NCBI GenBank assembly: GCA_023055425.1
Contig: JALGPY010000010.1
Coordinates: 19,069,363 to 19,133,362, forward strand
DNA length: 64,000 bases
From: Linanthus parryae
Taxonomy: Eukaryota > Streptophyta > Magnoliopsida > Ericales > Polemoniaceae
Direction of reading: 5' to 3'
In this document: one piece after another, positions 43,973-55,230 of the stretch
Numbering within the stretch: position 1 is the first letter of the stretch
Layout: the number at the start of each line of letters is the position of its first letter
Translations under genes and position numbers: made by a program
The notes under the pieces: generated by a model
Seen by the model: only the letters and a program-made list of their open reading frames with translations
What the model was told of the DNA's origin: nothing
Database searches by the model: none

Positions 43973-44360
43973 TGCCCCGGTTTGGTTGGTGGTAAAACAT
44001 TTTTCTTGTTTAGGTGTTCTGGGGCTGTTTGGTTGGAAGTAAAATGTTCTCCTGTAAAATGTTTTTCCTCAAATGATGTAAAAGGATTTACACATTCTAA
44101 ATCTGTAAGCCATTTTCCGGAGAGTGAAGCAGTACAACAACTCATACTAAAATATCTACCACCACTACCACCTACTTCCACTTCCACCACGACCCATCAC
44201 CGCCACCCATCACTGCCATTTCCGTCACGGCCCCCTGTTTTGGCAATAGTCAACAAAACATGAGAAAATAATTTCAGGGAAAACTTTTTTCGCAAAAAAC
44301 ATTTAACGCGTAAACTTTTTTTTACCTTGTAAAACATTTTACTGCGAACCAAACAGAGCC
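43973..44360. mobile_element. PIF/Harbinger-like MITE
   Basis: The left end GCCCCGGTTTGGTTGG...GGTAAAACATTTT and right end AAAACATTTTACTGCGAACC...AAACAGAGCC are inverted copies. TAA flanks both (43,970-43,972 and 44,361-44,363), the classic Harbinger target. A second left-end-like copy, GGGCTGTTTGGTTGGAAGT, starts at 44,022 and suggests an internal end duplication. 388 bases, non-coding. Confidence 0.65.
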
Positions 44361-44707
44361 TAACTGTCTAACCATTTAACACATAAATTAGATCACTCAT
44401 GGATTTTTACTGTAGAGCCAAATCATGTTTCGTGGAATATTATGGCCTTTAAGGTTAGGTTCAGTTTTGATTTTGCTCCCATACTTCATTTAGAAAGATT
44501 TGTGTATGTGTGGGTTTGGTGTGGACTTTTTTGATTTTAAATCGTTTTCTAAAATGGTGTGAAAAACAATTGTGACACAAATTGTTTTAAGATGATATTA
44601 CCAGGAATTTAAGTTGATTACTTTGTTCATGGTCATAAAAAACATGTGTTTCATAACTGACTTTTATTTATTTGTTATTTAAAGAAAGTAACAATACACG
44701 TGCAAGA

Positions 44708-44736
44708 CACGTGCAACGCACGTGCCCTTTACTAAT
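44708..44736 (+). mobile_element. Probable Helitron 3' terminus
   Basis: A perfect hairpin CACGTGC-AAC-GCACGTG (44,708-44,724) is followed seven bases later by CTAAT (44,732-44,736), fitting the CTRRT end, with T next. GTGCAACGCACG hairpins of this type are common at plant Helitron ends. The 5' TC end was not found, so the length is unknown. Confidence 0.5.
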
Positions 44737-45594
44737 TTACAAAAATAAAAATATGCATGGATTGAAAGAAAGATAGATGAAGTACCGGACAGAAACGACG
44801 AAGCAAGGCGACGAAGTGGAGACTGCGGCGGCTGGAGCAAGGGAAGGGTACGTGGTTCAACAACCGATCAGGTTTTGAGGGAGATGATGGAGGAGATACT
44901 ATGTACAACAAGAGAAGGTCACGGATTTTTATATAGTGTGGATGTGACAGTGACGTTGCGATTGAATGGCAAAACATTTGAAATTCGATCTGAAATAATG
45001 GCAAATGTACAAACAAGTAGACATGTTGATTAAACGATATGCTAATGTGAACCTTTTCCATGAAAAAGGAAGACAATTTATGTACATAAGTAAAACAATG
45101 AATAGGACGAGATCCATTGTCCTGAATGATGGTTCCAATTCTAGCTTTAATATATGCCGCTTCCTACAAAACACCGAAAACAAAGTTAACTTGTTGTATT
45201 AGCACAGTTTATTCGCTGAATCCCAGTTTGATCATAAAACTTAAATTGTATTTCCTCAATATAGTGAGATCCCGAAAATGAAAAACTTCTATCAGAAATA
45301 ATGGCAATGGTATAAAGAAAGCAGACTTTTACATTATACTATACGCTAAAATTGAACATTTTCCATGAAAGGATATCTCTTTGAATACACGATTTATACT
45401 ACAACAAATTAAGATTCTTGTTAAAAAAATGCGTAAAAAATGAAGCAAAGTGCGTAATAACAAGTATTGACTGTTATATATAGTATGTTTATTACTTTTT
45501 AAAAGTGTACTAAACATACGATATATAACAGTCATGTTTTGATATCTATAATCAATGAATTTGGATGCGTGAGATGATCAAATTTTCTTTTGTG
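44737..45594. other. Spacer with a diverged duplication, no gene seen
   Basis: About 100 bases at 44,988-45,090 and 45,290-45,390 are related (GAAATAATGGCAA, ATATGCTAA / ATACGCTAA and TTTTCCATGAAA in the same order), a decayed 300-base-period duplication. No supported frame. Confidence 0.4.
45469..45533. repeat. 65-bp near-perfect hairpin
   Basis: A 23-base arm (45,469-45,491) beginning GACTGTTATATA and its inverted copy (45,511-45,533) differ at one position. The 19-base loop is itself partly self-complementary (TACTTTTTAAAAGTGTA). It may be a tiny MITE or an siRNA-type foldback. Confidence 0.8.
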
Positions 45595-45611
45595 AGAGCA
45601 TTTTAATAGTT
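45595..45611. other. LINE target site duplication, 3' side copy
   Basis: AGAGCATTTTAATAGTT is repeated exactly at 51,503-51,519, bracketing the minus-strand LINE. Confidence 0.92.
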
Positions 45612-45792
45612 TTTTTTTGGTATAACAGAGGAAAACAGCAGAACTACAGAACCATTCTAATAGATCCTAACCCATTTCTATCAGCTCCTAACACATCTAC
45701 ACAGAAATCAGGAGCAACATAAAAATAACCCTATCACTACAGCAGATAGGACAAGATTTCGCCAGAAGATCAGCAAGCTTATTCTCCTCCCT

Positions 45793-48700
45793 TCAAATTT
45801 TTACCAAAGAGGAATTGGTAGAAGTAAGAAGACCTATAATACTTTGAACCAGATTCCAGAAAGCGTTGGAGCTGGTACCATGAAGAACCAAGTTCACCGC
45901 ATCAGCACAGTCAGACTCCATGATAGAGTTCTTCAAGTTCTGAAGCTCCACCAGCTGCAGTCCTTGGAGGATAGCCCAAAGCTCCCCATTAAAAAAAGAA
46001 CAAGCACCAACACAGCTATAAGCACCCCACACCCAGTTACCCTCTTCATCTCTACAAACCAAACCTACTGACATAAACTCACTCCAACCCACCCGAACAC
46101 AGTCAACATTGATTTTAAGCAAAGAAGGGGGAGGCTTTTTCCAGCACACCCAGAGAGGTTTAAGAGGCCTCTTAACAAAACGCAGCAGCTCAAATTGGGC
46201 AATGTTCCTAGCTTTTTGGAGCAGCATCATCAGAGGAAGGTCAAGTCTCTTATCTTGAGGACCATGCATCCATTTATTGTGAGAGAACCATAATTCAGCA
46301 GCAGTACAACAGAAAATGAAAGGCCACCTCATACCTGAAAGAATAAGCTCATCCTTCTCCAGATTCTGGTCCACCCAGCAATTAACAGATAAGGTAGCAT
46401 AAAAGAAATCATTCCACTCCTGATAAGGATGGATTCTCTTCCAAACTTGGAGAGCCCAAGGACAGTCTCGAAGAGCATGAATTGTTGTTTCCTCAGCAGA
46501 AAGGCACAAAACACAAGTTGCATTACTGATAATACCTCTCTTTGCTTTCAAAGATTGAGTACAAAGCCTATCATGCTTCACCAGCCACAGAAATGACTTC
46601 CACCTTGGCACCCCTGAGATTGACGAAACCTTCTTCCAACTATTTGAGTGAACCCCTCCTTGGCATGAGTTTCTAATCTCTCCATAAGCGAAAGCCACAG
46701 AGTAGGTCCCAGAAGCCTCTGCCAACCAAGTAATTTTATCATCCTCCAAAGAGTCAACATGAAGCACCACAGTCTTAAGAAGATCAAGCACCACAGGGGG
46801 GAGTTTCTGCTCTAGTAAGGAAAATTTCCAACCCAAGTCCCTATCCCAGTAATCCCAAACTGAGCATAGCAACTCATTGTCAGAAATCTCAGCTGTATTT
46901 AAATGACAAAGAGCAAACTTGCCCAACAACTTATCAATCCAGAATAGAGTTTTCTTGCCATTTGAGACCTGTTTTCCACACCCACCACAAGAGGCTTTGA
47001 AATATTTGTGAAGGTGTTTCCAAACCCTAGAGTGATGAGGTTTAGGAGAGGCAAGACCCTATTTCAATCTAAAAACTGAGCCCACAGCACATTATTCCCA
47101 GAAAACACTTTCCAAGCTGCTTTCCCTAACATAGCAAGGTTGAAGCTGGCAAGATGCTTGAAACTAAGACCACCCTGGACTTTTGGAGATAAAGTAGATT
47201 CCCAGCTGATAAGAGGTAGCTTTGCATGATCAACTGTACCACCCCAAAGAAATATTTTACAAGTAGAGTCAATATCTTTTAAAGTCTTCTGTGGGAGTAA
47301 GGTGGACTGCATCACATAAGAGGGCATGGCCTGAACAACAGAGTTTATAAGAGTGATTCTACCCATTAAGGACAGTTGAGAGGCATCCCAGCCATTTAAC
47401 CTTCTTCTCACCCTATCCACTAAGAACCGAAACTTAGTGTGAGAAGATCTCTTATGAATGATAGGAACACCAAGGTGATGCCCCAAATCAGAGGTGAGTC
47501 CAATACCCAGCAAAGCACTAAAAGAGTTAGCAAGAGACCTGGAGACACAAGGGGCCACAAACAGTTTGGACTTCTCAGGGTTAACACTCTGACCTGTCAT
47601 AGTGCAGAAATCAGCTAGCACCCTTTTCATGACCTTGATTTGCTTTTTGGTGCCAACTCCAAAAAGAACCAAGTCATCCGCAAAAAACAAATGGGTAATT
47701 GCAGGACCCCCCCTAACACATTTTAATCCAACCCAGTCACCTATATTGACAGCCTCTTGAATTCTTTGAGCTAGCAATTCCATAGTGAGCAAGAAAATAT
47801 AGGGAGAGATAGGGTCTCCCTGTCTTAACCCCCTTTCAGGCACAAATTCATTAAGTTTCCCACCATTCCATAAGACTCTGAAACTGGTGGTTCTCACAGA
47901 CTCCATAATCAAAGAGATCCAGTTTGGAGGGAGTTCAAGTTGAAAAAGAATGGCTTCCAAAACATTCCATCTAACCTTATCATAGGCTTTGGCTAAATCC
48001 ACTTTGATGGCCACCCCCCTTCTTACTTTTCATAGTGTTCAAACCATGAAAGAGCTCTTGAGCAAGAAGTATGTTGTCACTAGCCATTCTACCCGATAAT
48101 AAACTAAATTGGTTTGGATGAATGACCCTTTGTAATAGGCCTTAGCCTATGAGTCAAAAGCTTTGTAATGACCTTCAAAGAGACATTACACAAGCTTATA
48201 GGCCTCAGATCACCAAAAGTAGTAGGATGGTCCACCTTGGGAATTAGGACAAGAAGTGTTTGATTTATACCAGCAGGCAAACATCCCGTTGCAATAGCAT
48301 CTTTCACCATTTTAATAACAGCACTCCCCACCACCTTCCAATGTTCCTGAAAAAATAATGGAATAATACCATCTGGGCCTGGGCTCTTTAAACTGCCCAT
48401 AGACTGTACAACTTTAAACACTTCTGCAGCAGTGATTTCTGACAAAAGCAACTCTTTTTTAGCCAAAGAGAGTTTAGCACCAGTCCAAGAAATAGAATCA
48501 AAACTGGAACAGGGGTCAGCATAAAGACTTTCAAAATATTTTGTGACTTCAAACTTAAGCACTACAGCATCATCACACCAATTTCCACTAGGCAATTTCA
48601 TCTGAGAGAACTTATTTCTCCTTCTCCTAATAATTGTAGTCAGATGAAAATATTTGGAATTCATGTCTCCCAACAAGTGTTTATCCACTCTTGATTTTTG

Positions 48701-49725
48701 AAACCAGAAGAGTTCTTCCTGATAAAGCACATCATTGAGTTGTTGTTGCAGTTCCCCATCTAACTTCTGAAGAAACTCATTAGGCCCCTTTGCCAAATCC
48801 TTTTGAGCACCCAAAAGCCTAGGCATCGACTGTCTTTTCCTACTGAAAATATTTCCAAACACATTGAAGTTCCAGTCTCTTATAGCTCCTGTCAAGGAGA
48901 TTATAGCTTCATGCATAGGATAATGATCATTCCAAGAATTCTTTACCACCTCAGAAAAACTATCCTCAGAGAACCAAGCTAACTCCATACGAAAAGGTTT
49001 AAGACTTGGGGGAGGAAAACAGAGAACATGAGTGTCAATAAGCACTGGATGATGGCCAGAGTTCAATCTGACCATATGTTTGACCACAGCTTCTGGGGAG
49101 AGAAACCTCCACCTAGGATTGCTCAGGGCCAAGTCAATCCTTTGCTGAATTTTGTGAGACAGCTGCCTAGAATTGGACCAGGTGTAGATTGGACCATCAA
49201 AGTCAATCTCTTGCAAATTGCAGTCAAAGAAACAGTCAAGAAGCCTAGCACAAATTTGAGAATTCACAGGTCTTCCACCACATTTATCTCTAGCAGAAGT
49301 GACTTGGTTGAAATCTCCCGCAACTAACCAAGGTAGATGATGACCTTGAGCTAGCTGAGTAGGATAATCCCACAACTCCTGCCTAGACAGAGGAGATGGG
49401 CTAGCATAAATGGCTGAGAAAAGCCAATCACCATGACTACTTTATCTAATAATGCCAGTAATAGATTGGGAATTAGAATCCACAATCTCAACATCCACCA
49501 AATGGCTATTCCAAAACAACCACAAACCACCCGCAAAACCATTTGCTTCAATCAATTCCATACGGTCAAAACTAGACCTTCTACGATAACTTGTGCATGA
49601 CTTCCATCAACTCTTGGTTCCACCAAAACCATAACCTCAGGGGAATGAACCCTACACAACTCCAAAATGGTCCTCACTGTTTCACGATTCCCAATCCCTC
49701 GACAATTCCATGTAATAATCTTCAT
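45793..49725 (-). pseudogene. LINE ORF2 (endonuclease, reverse transcriptase, RNase H), broken
   Basis: Starts MKIITWNCRGIGNRETVR at 49,725, the AP-endonuclease start. LVAGDFNQV and QQRIDLALSNPRW follow after a shift near 49,565 and a stop near 49,440. RT begins near 48,440 (MGSLKSPGPDG, LVLIPKV, FGDLRPISLCNV). Frameshifts near 48,135 and 48,012 precede VDLAKAYDKV. The catalytic FADD is at 47,673-47,684. RGLRQGDPISPYIF is intact. A zf-RVT region (VPRWKSFLWLVKHDRL, CVLCLSAEETTIHALRDC) and an RNase H (LLKINVDC, ELWAILQGL, ESDCADAV) follow after a shift near 47,060-46,930. The encoded enzyme nicks target DNA and copies RNA in place. Confidence 0.92.
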
Positions 49726-49732
49726 GGGAAAT

Positions 49733-51447
49733 CTATTTAGAAAGGGATCCATTACCTCGAACATCGACTCTATTGGTGGAAAAGGCCTCCTGGTTCTCTC
49801 CTCGATTGCCCAAAACAGCATTCGCGCCCGCAATGGAGCCGAGAGTCTCATTTCCACCTCCCAGTCCGGTCCTACGTAGGGGTTGAAGAATCTGCGTAGG
49901 CCAAAATCCACTATGTTTAGCCAAGGATGCGCCATTGTTAGATATGGATCGTGCCAATCCTCCCCTACCATGAGAATGAGTTCGTCCGTTACCAGTTGCG
50001 TATGCCGAAGGAAGGGGTCCATGAACTTCCCCTCCGACAACCGTCTTCTTAGAGAGATTTGAATTCACCTGCTTAGAAGGATTGGGGCTCATCTGATTTG
50101 ATCCAAATCAGAAAAGGGCACACGCAAATTAGGGTTCCTTGGATCAGCCTTGGAAATACCCTTTTTTCCCTTCTGTTTATTCTAAGAATCACATACTCTT
50201 TGGGCTTCAAGACCGAACCCCTGTCCAGCAGAAAACATTCCTTGGCCCATAGGGAGAGGCCCAGGCCCACCAACATCCTCTTGGGCCAGAGCATAAAACC
50301 GGGAGCCTGAACCCGAAGCACCTAGCCCCATGTTCGCATCCGTACCCGAATTCCTCCCCAGACCCGGGCTCTGCAACTTAGCGTTCGATCCATCACCATT
50401 GGTTCCTTCCTTCGCCGGAGATTTCTTCTTTTTCCGGAACTTAGCCAGCATCCAGGCACCATACTTACCAGTGGGAGCATCACTCATATTGTTTTCCGAA
50501 GGCTGGTTCACCTCCGCCACCTCACCCACACCCGGTTGCTCCATTGGTTTCACCGGCACCGCCAGCGTGGGACAATTCTCCTTCCGGTGCCCAAACACAC
50601 CACACTCAAAGTAGATGAGGCCTAACCCTTCCTATTCTACCGGAATTCGCTTCCCATTCACCCAAATATTCGGCCGGAGACTCTTTGAGAGATCTACTTC
50701 AACACAGAATCGCGCATAGCGACCCCTATTGCCAACAATAGTAGACGAATCAATACGACCAAACTTCCCAAAAACACTACTCAGCTCCGTTAGGGTTTCT
50801 TCATCAAAATATTCAACAGGCAAGCCCATGAGTCTAATCCAGATCGGTGTAAGGCATACAGGTGATCCAAACGGATCAAAATGGGGAATCCACTTCTGGA
50901 TAGTGACATACCTGCCCTGAATCATCCATGGCCCTCCCAGAAGAACACGATCGTAGTCCTCTTTGCAGTAGAAGCGGACAATGAAATAGTTATTCTCCAT
51001 ATCTGTAAGCTCAAAGCCCCGAGCAAGCTTCCATTGCGCCGTAAGACGAGCATGGATTACTCAGAATTCAGGTGCCTTGCCAAGAAGATGAAGAATCAGG
51101 GCTCTACTTCATGGTTTATGGAGTTTCCCGAGAGCTCCATCTCCAATCTGGATCTCAACACCACCATCAGGCCTCTCTGATTGTGAGATACGCGAACGAT
51201 CCATCTCAGAATCGCCAGAAAATAGGTCACCATCATCAACATAGATGCCAACCGGAGGTCTCAAAAGCGCGGCCGCAAAACGGCGGGGGTTAATTGGCTC
51301 ACGAGCCGGAGGTAAATCCATTGGAGAGTCGACGATCCTCCGCTTCGAAGTAACTGAGTCATGACGGAGTTCCAGATCTCCGACGGAGACACTGGTGAAG
51401 GCGGATTTATCAGTGATGGTTACCGGTGAGGAAAACGCAGGAAACAT
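49733..51447 (-). pseudogene. LINE ORF1 (DUF4283 and zinc knuckle), broken
   Basis: Starts MFPAFSSPVTITDKSAF at 51,447, 55 bases into the element. After stops near 51,109 and 51,050 the DUF4283 region reads WKLARGFELTD, FIVRFYCKEDYDRVLLGGPW and LTPIWIRLMGLPVEYFDEET. A TAG at 50,632 replaces an expected residue in VNGKRIPVE.EGLG. The zinc knuckle is YFECGVFGHRKENC, with Tyr for the first Cys. A basic linker follows (AKFRKKKKSPAKE), then a shift near 50,100 and a Gly/Asn-rich tail ending at 49,733. ORF1 proteins bind element RNA. ORF2 starts eight bases later. Confidence 0.88.
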
Positions 51448-51502
51448 TTTTTAGAGAGAGGTGAGAGCGAAAAAATCTAGAGAGAGAAACATGCTTGTTT
51501 TT

Positions 51503-51519
51503 AGAGCATTTTAATAGTT
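51503..51519. other. LINE target site duplication, 5' side copy
   Basis: Exact copy of 45,595-45,611. Confidence 0.92.
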
Positions 51520-51842
51520 CAAATTTACAATAAAATGAAATGAAATGTTCAGGGTAAAGTTGTTGATAAGTTGGCATGTTCCTATCGTGATCTTGTCTTC
51601 CTGGGGCATCAACTTTTTGTTTTGGTTAGGGCAACCAAATAACTCCAGCCGGCCCTGCTCACTCAGTAATACTAACTTAGTTTGTTAACAATTCAAACAT
51701 GCAGCGATGTGGTGGCGTTGGAAATCACCGAACCAAATTGGAAACTTCTTAGACTTCAAGCCAAGGAAATCTTGGCTGACTAATCAATTGTTCGATTACT
51801 TCACTGGCAAGATAATTCATGGGTAATTAGCACGAGCTTCTT
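51520..51842. other. Spacer, nothing recognised
   Basis: AT-rich with no frame, and no repeat relationship seen to the rest of the window. Confidence 0.4.
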
Positions 51843-52956
51843 GTTGGAAAAATATGTTTTTGACCCGACTTTAGAGCCGAGTTTAAGAGAGCTCAAACTA
51901 AACTAGAGAAGTAAGAGATTCATGATCTCACCCGTCAAAGCTATTGATTGATGAATGAAAAATGATATGTTAAAGTTTCACGTCTCTCAATTGAGGAATG
52001 TACAAATAGTCGCACTTTGGAATTAAATAGAGAGTTTGCGTAGTATATCTCTCCCAAGGGCAAACCTTTCGGGTGTAGCAATTTTTTTGAGGGAGGACCT
52101 AGCCATGACCCAACAAGATTGGGCTTGGATTGCGTTGTTGGGTTTTTGTTTTTGGGCTTTATTTTAATGGTTTTGGGTCCAGGCTAAGTACGCCCATTGG
52201 CTATGAAATGTTGTAGTATTCCAGTTTGAATTGAATAGTTGTAACCTTTCAATTTGAAATGAACAGTTACAACTATTCCTAACAGGTACCTCATTTCTGT
52301 TGTAGATACCCAAAATCGTGATACCATCGACAAGCCATGTGGCCCTCCAGATAAGGGACACGTGTACAGCCGTTGTGCTCCACATAGCACTGAAATGCGT
52401 CCTCTACCTACGAGTATGCGAAGGACTGCGAGGCAGTGTCCTTCGCATATGCACCTTATGCTAACGGGACCTTGGGAGTTGGAGTGGCTTAGACGCTAGA
52501 GTAAAGTTTATCGCGTGCGAGATGCCTATCTTGTTGGCGACCCTCAAATGTTATTCAGGTACCCATGAATGGACTATCACGTCCCCGAAGTCGTGGACCA
52601 TGATACCCACATATATGGGTCTCAAGCCGCTCAATTAGGCGGACGTTAAGGCCACAAGAGGTCCCATTATCGTCGTGCGTGCTAACCCGCGTCTGTCTAA
52701 TGGTCTTTATATAAAGGATCTGTCCCACTCACAACGAACAGGACACAATCGATTGATCAGACAATGAACACCTACAGCAGCTACCGCACTCAGCTCAGCC
52801 ATAACTGTCTCACCTCTAGATAACATACGTTGCCTTGCTCTTACCCCAAACCGTCACTTATCTCCGATCACCAAATAGGTTAACCAAGTGTCGTTTGCTT
52901 TGTTCTTCAACTTGCAGAAAAACGGAGGAACTGCTCTGAAAAATTCCTCGCTTACA
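51843..52956 (+). repeat. Probable LTR of a Ty3/gypsy element
   Basis: Runs from TGTTGGAAAAATAT to CTCGCTTACA, about 1.1 kb, with a TATATAAA box at 52,708-52,715 and a gag start 65 bases downstream. The sequence after the end (TTTGTGAACCCAACGTGG) would be the primer site, but I cannot match it to a tRNA with certainty. No second LTR is in the window. Confidence 0.5.
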
Positions 52957-53020
52957 TTTGTGAACCCAACGTGGACATCTCAGACAATTCACCCAGTTAC
53001 GTGTTTCCAAAATCTTTAAG

Positions 53021-54272
53021 ATGACTCCTCCTATTCCCCTTGGAGTGAACGACGGCAGGAGTCGATCATCAAAGCTACCGGAGTCTCCTGGGAACCATGA
53101 CAGCCAGAACCGTCTCTCTCAATCCGAGAGCACCGACCCGACGGCTCTGACCAACCTGATCAAGAGGATCAACACCAGCGTCTAGAACCAGGCGGCCATG
53201 ATCCATAATCAGACAAACCAGATGGCGCAGATGCAGGAACTAACGTAGAATCAGTGGTCGCAGACGGCACACATGATATCGAGTGCGTAAGGAGCCCCTA
53301 ACGGTCCAGTTTTGTGACCGTCACAGGGTAGCCCCTTTTCACCTGTGCAACCATACGTATCACAGATGCCCACTGGAGCACCAAGGGCCTCCTTCTCAGC
53401 AGGGAACCCCTCGCACTCTTCCCATCCAGTCCGCCTGCCACCACCTCCGCCATTGACTCCCGGAGTACAACCAATCCATGTGTCACTTCCCGCGGGAGGC
53501 CTGCAATTCTAGGATCCTACCTATGGAGCACCGAATACGTATGCGGTATGCACGCCGCATACAGCCTGAATGTGCCTTTCTCGTAGGTACCACCCATGGG
53601 TCCTCCCCTAATGCAACTCCCTTCACTTAATGAAGCAGAGGTTAGAAGACTTCATGGCGAACCACGGCGGAACGCGCAGTGCTCTACCCATCATAGAGTG
53701 TTCCCCTCCGATCCTAAAGGAGGTCTACCTGATGCCCAAACCACCGGGATACAAGCCACCAAAGTGGGAGAAGTTTTACAAAATCAAAGAAAATGCATAG
53801 GAGCACATCATGCGTTTTTTCGACCTTCTGTGACCATACAGAGGTGACATGAACCTGTGGTTGCGCGAGTTCTTTAAGTCCCTGGGACCCGTGGCGTACA
53901 AGTGGTACAACAAGCTCAGACCTAGATCTGTGTGAACTTGGGAGGACACGGTGAGGAAGTTCTACGCTATCATCCATATATCCCGGATGAACCAGAGGCG
54001 CGATGAATACTGTGTTGCCTTTATCCGGCGTTTCTAAGCAAAATCACTCAAATTCTCAGAAGAGGTCGCAGAACATCGCCTCATGAAAATTTGTTTGTAG
54101 GGAATGTTGCTCAAGAACAAGGAGATTCAGATGAACCAACAGATGCCTAACTTCTCAAAACTTCTCGACTGCACAAGGAATCGAACTAATCATGGAGGAG
54201 AAAGGAAAACAATACTTGTCGACCGCGTTGAAGTCCAAAGGAAGGAGGTTCAGATTCAAGAGAAGACATGAT
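53021..54272 (+). pseudogene. Ty3/gypsy gag, heavily broken
   Basis: From ATG 53,021: MTPPIPLGVNDGRSRSSKLP, a Pro/Ser-rich region with PPPPPLTPGVQPIHV, then the capsid domain with GYKPPKWEKFYKIKENA, GDMNLWLREFFKSLGPVAYK and WYNKLRPRS, TWEDTVRKFYAI. The W-Y-N-L-P, TWE pattern is the gypsy gag core. About ten in-frame stops (53,173, 53,248, 53,288, 53,317 and others) and a few shifts. Cut at 54,272 by an Athila-type LTR piece. Probably Tat/Ogre side of gypsy, low certainty on lineage. Confidence 0.75.
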
Positions 54273-54860
54273 TGATGCGGATTACTAGAGCGTATTACAC
54301 TCAAGTAGTAAAGACTGAGTATTTTTAGTACTCCGGGTGTCGATCCCTTGAGGACAAGCTCGCAACAAGTTTATGATTAACAACGTAGTGCAATTTACTG
54401 AGTAACCGGAGGAAAATTGTGTGGTTTGTGGTGTTTCCACCCCCAAACAAGTCGCTGAGATTAATAAAGAAATAATAGTAAAATGGAATTAAGAAGAATT
54501 CTTAATCAATAAATGGAGAGGCTAGGCAGTCTCGTTGATCACCTAGGGTTGTAAACGATGTCCGGATTAGTTGAGCAACACGTTAACTATATTCTAACTT
54601 AACCGGATAACAACAATGACTCTATCATGTCAGTCTCGAGTCATTCTACATCTCAGTCGACTACAATCTCCTGTCGGTCTCCTGTGTCTACCGGTCCGTT
54701 CTATTAGGTTAACAACATGCACGACAACGGGTCATGTCGGTCTACTGTTGCATGATAAAGTCGGATCTCTCCTACTGTATCTACCCACACTAGCCAATCA
54801 TAACACGTCTCTTCTCAGTATTCGTGATACGGGATTGATGTTCAAGTCTCATCCTAGTTA
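54273..54860 (-). repeat. Athila-type LTR fragment
   Basis: Begins TGATGCGGATTACTAG and shares order and words with the LTR at 60,259-61,650: TCAAGTAGTA, a G.GTATTT..A.TACTCCG block, TTTCCACCC..AACAAGT and TGATC...CTAGGGT. The LTR end is exact on its left; the right end merges into CACTA-like sequence. Confidence 0.6.
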
Positions 54861-54899
54861 GTTAGAATCATTGTCGTGCATTCGCTAACTAAGCAGTGT

Positions 54900-55230
54900 T
54901 TGCAGTTAATTACTTCATTAACACTGAGTATGAAAGTGTTATATAACCTGCCCAATGTATTCTTCAATGATTTGATTAAACAATTCAAAGAGGCTCTCCC
55001 TAAGGATGATACGTTACCCAACCCATACTATGAAGCCAAGGAGTTGAAGGATTTCTTAGGATTTACCTACTTAAAGTATGACGCTTGCACCCAAAGTTGC
55101 ATGTTATTCTGAAAAGACAAGGCGCGTTTAGAGAAATGTGATTTTTACGGAGAAGATAGATATTATACATTTCAAGGGAGAACCAATTATATGGAACCAC
55201 TAAGGCTACCAAGATTCCTCGCAAACAACT
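54900..55230 (+). pseudogene. CACTA (En/Spm) transposase scrap
   Basis: The frame reads LYNLPNVFFNDLIKQFKEAL, PNPYYEAKELKDFLGF, YLKYDACTQSCMLF, then stop and DKARLEKCDFYGEDRYY. This is the N-terminal block of TNP2-type transposases (...LPNSYYEAKK..., HACPNDC.LF, KC..C...RY). The second Cys of the C-x2-C is lost. About 100 codons, with nothing else of the element recognised nearby. Confidence 0.75.

Larger units (their letters stand above)
45612..51502 (-). mobile_element. L1-type non-LTR retrotransposon (LINE), full length
   Basis: Minus strand, 5.9 kb: a 55-base 5' leader, ORF1 (51,447-49,733), ORF2 (49,725 to about 45,793), a short 3' region and a short poly(A) (T-run at 45,610-45,619 on the plus strand). 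A perfect 17-bp target duplication encloses it. Plant L1 elements with a DUF4283 plus zinc-knuckle ORF1 and an ORF2 of endonuclease, RT and RNase H match this order. Both ORFs have a few frameshifts and stops, so it is dead but fairly young. Confidence 0.93.
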
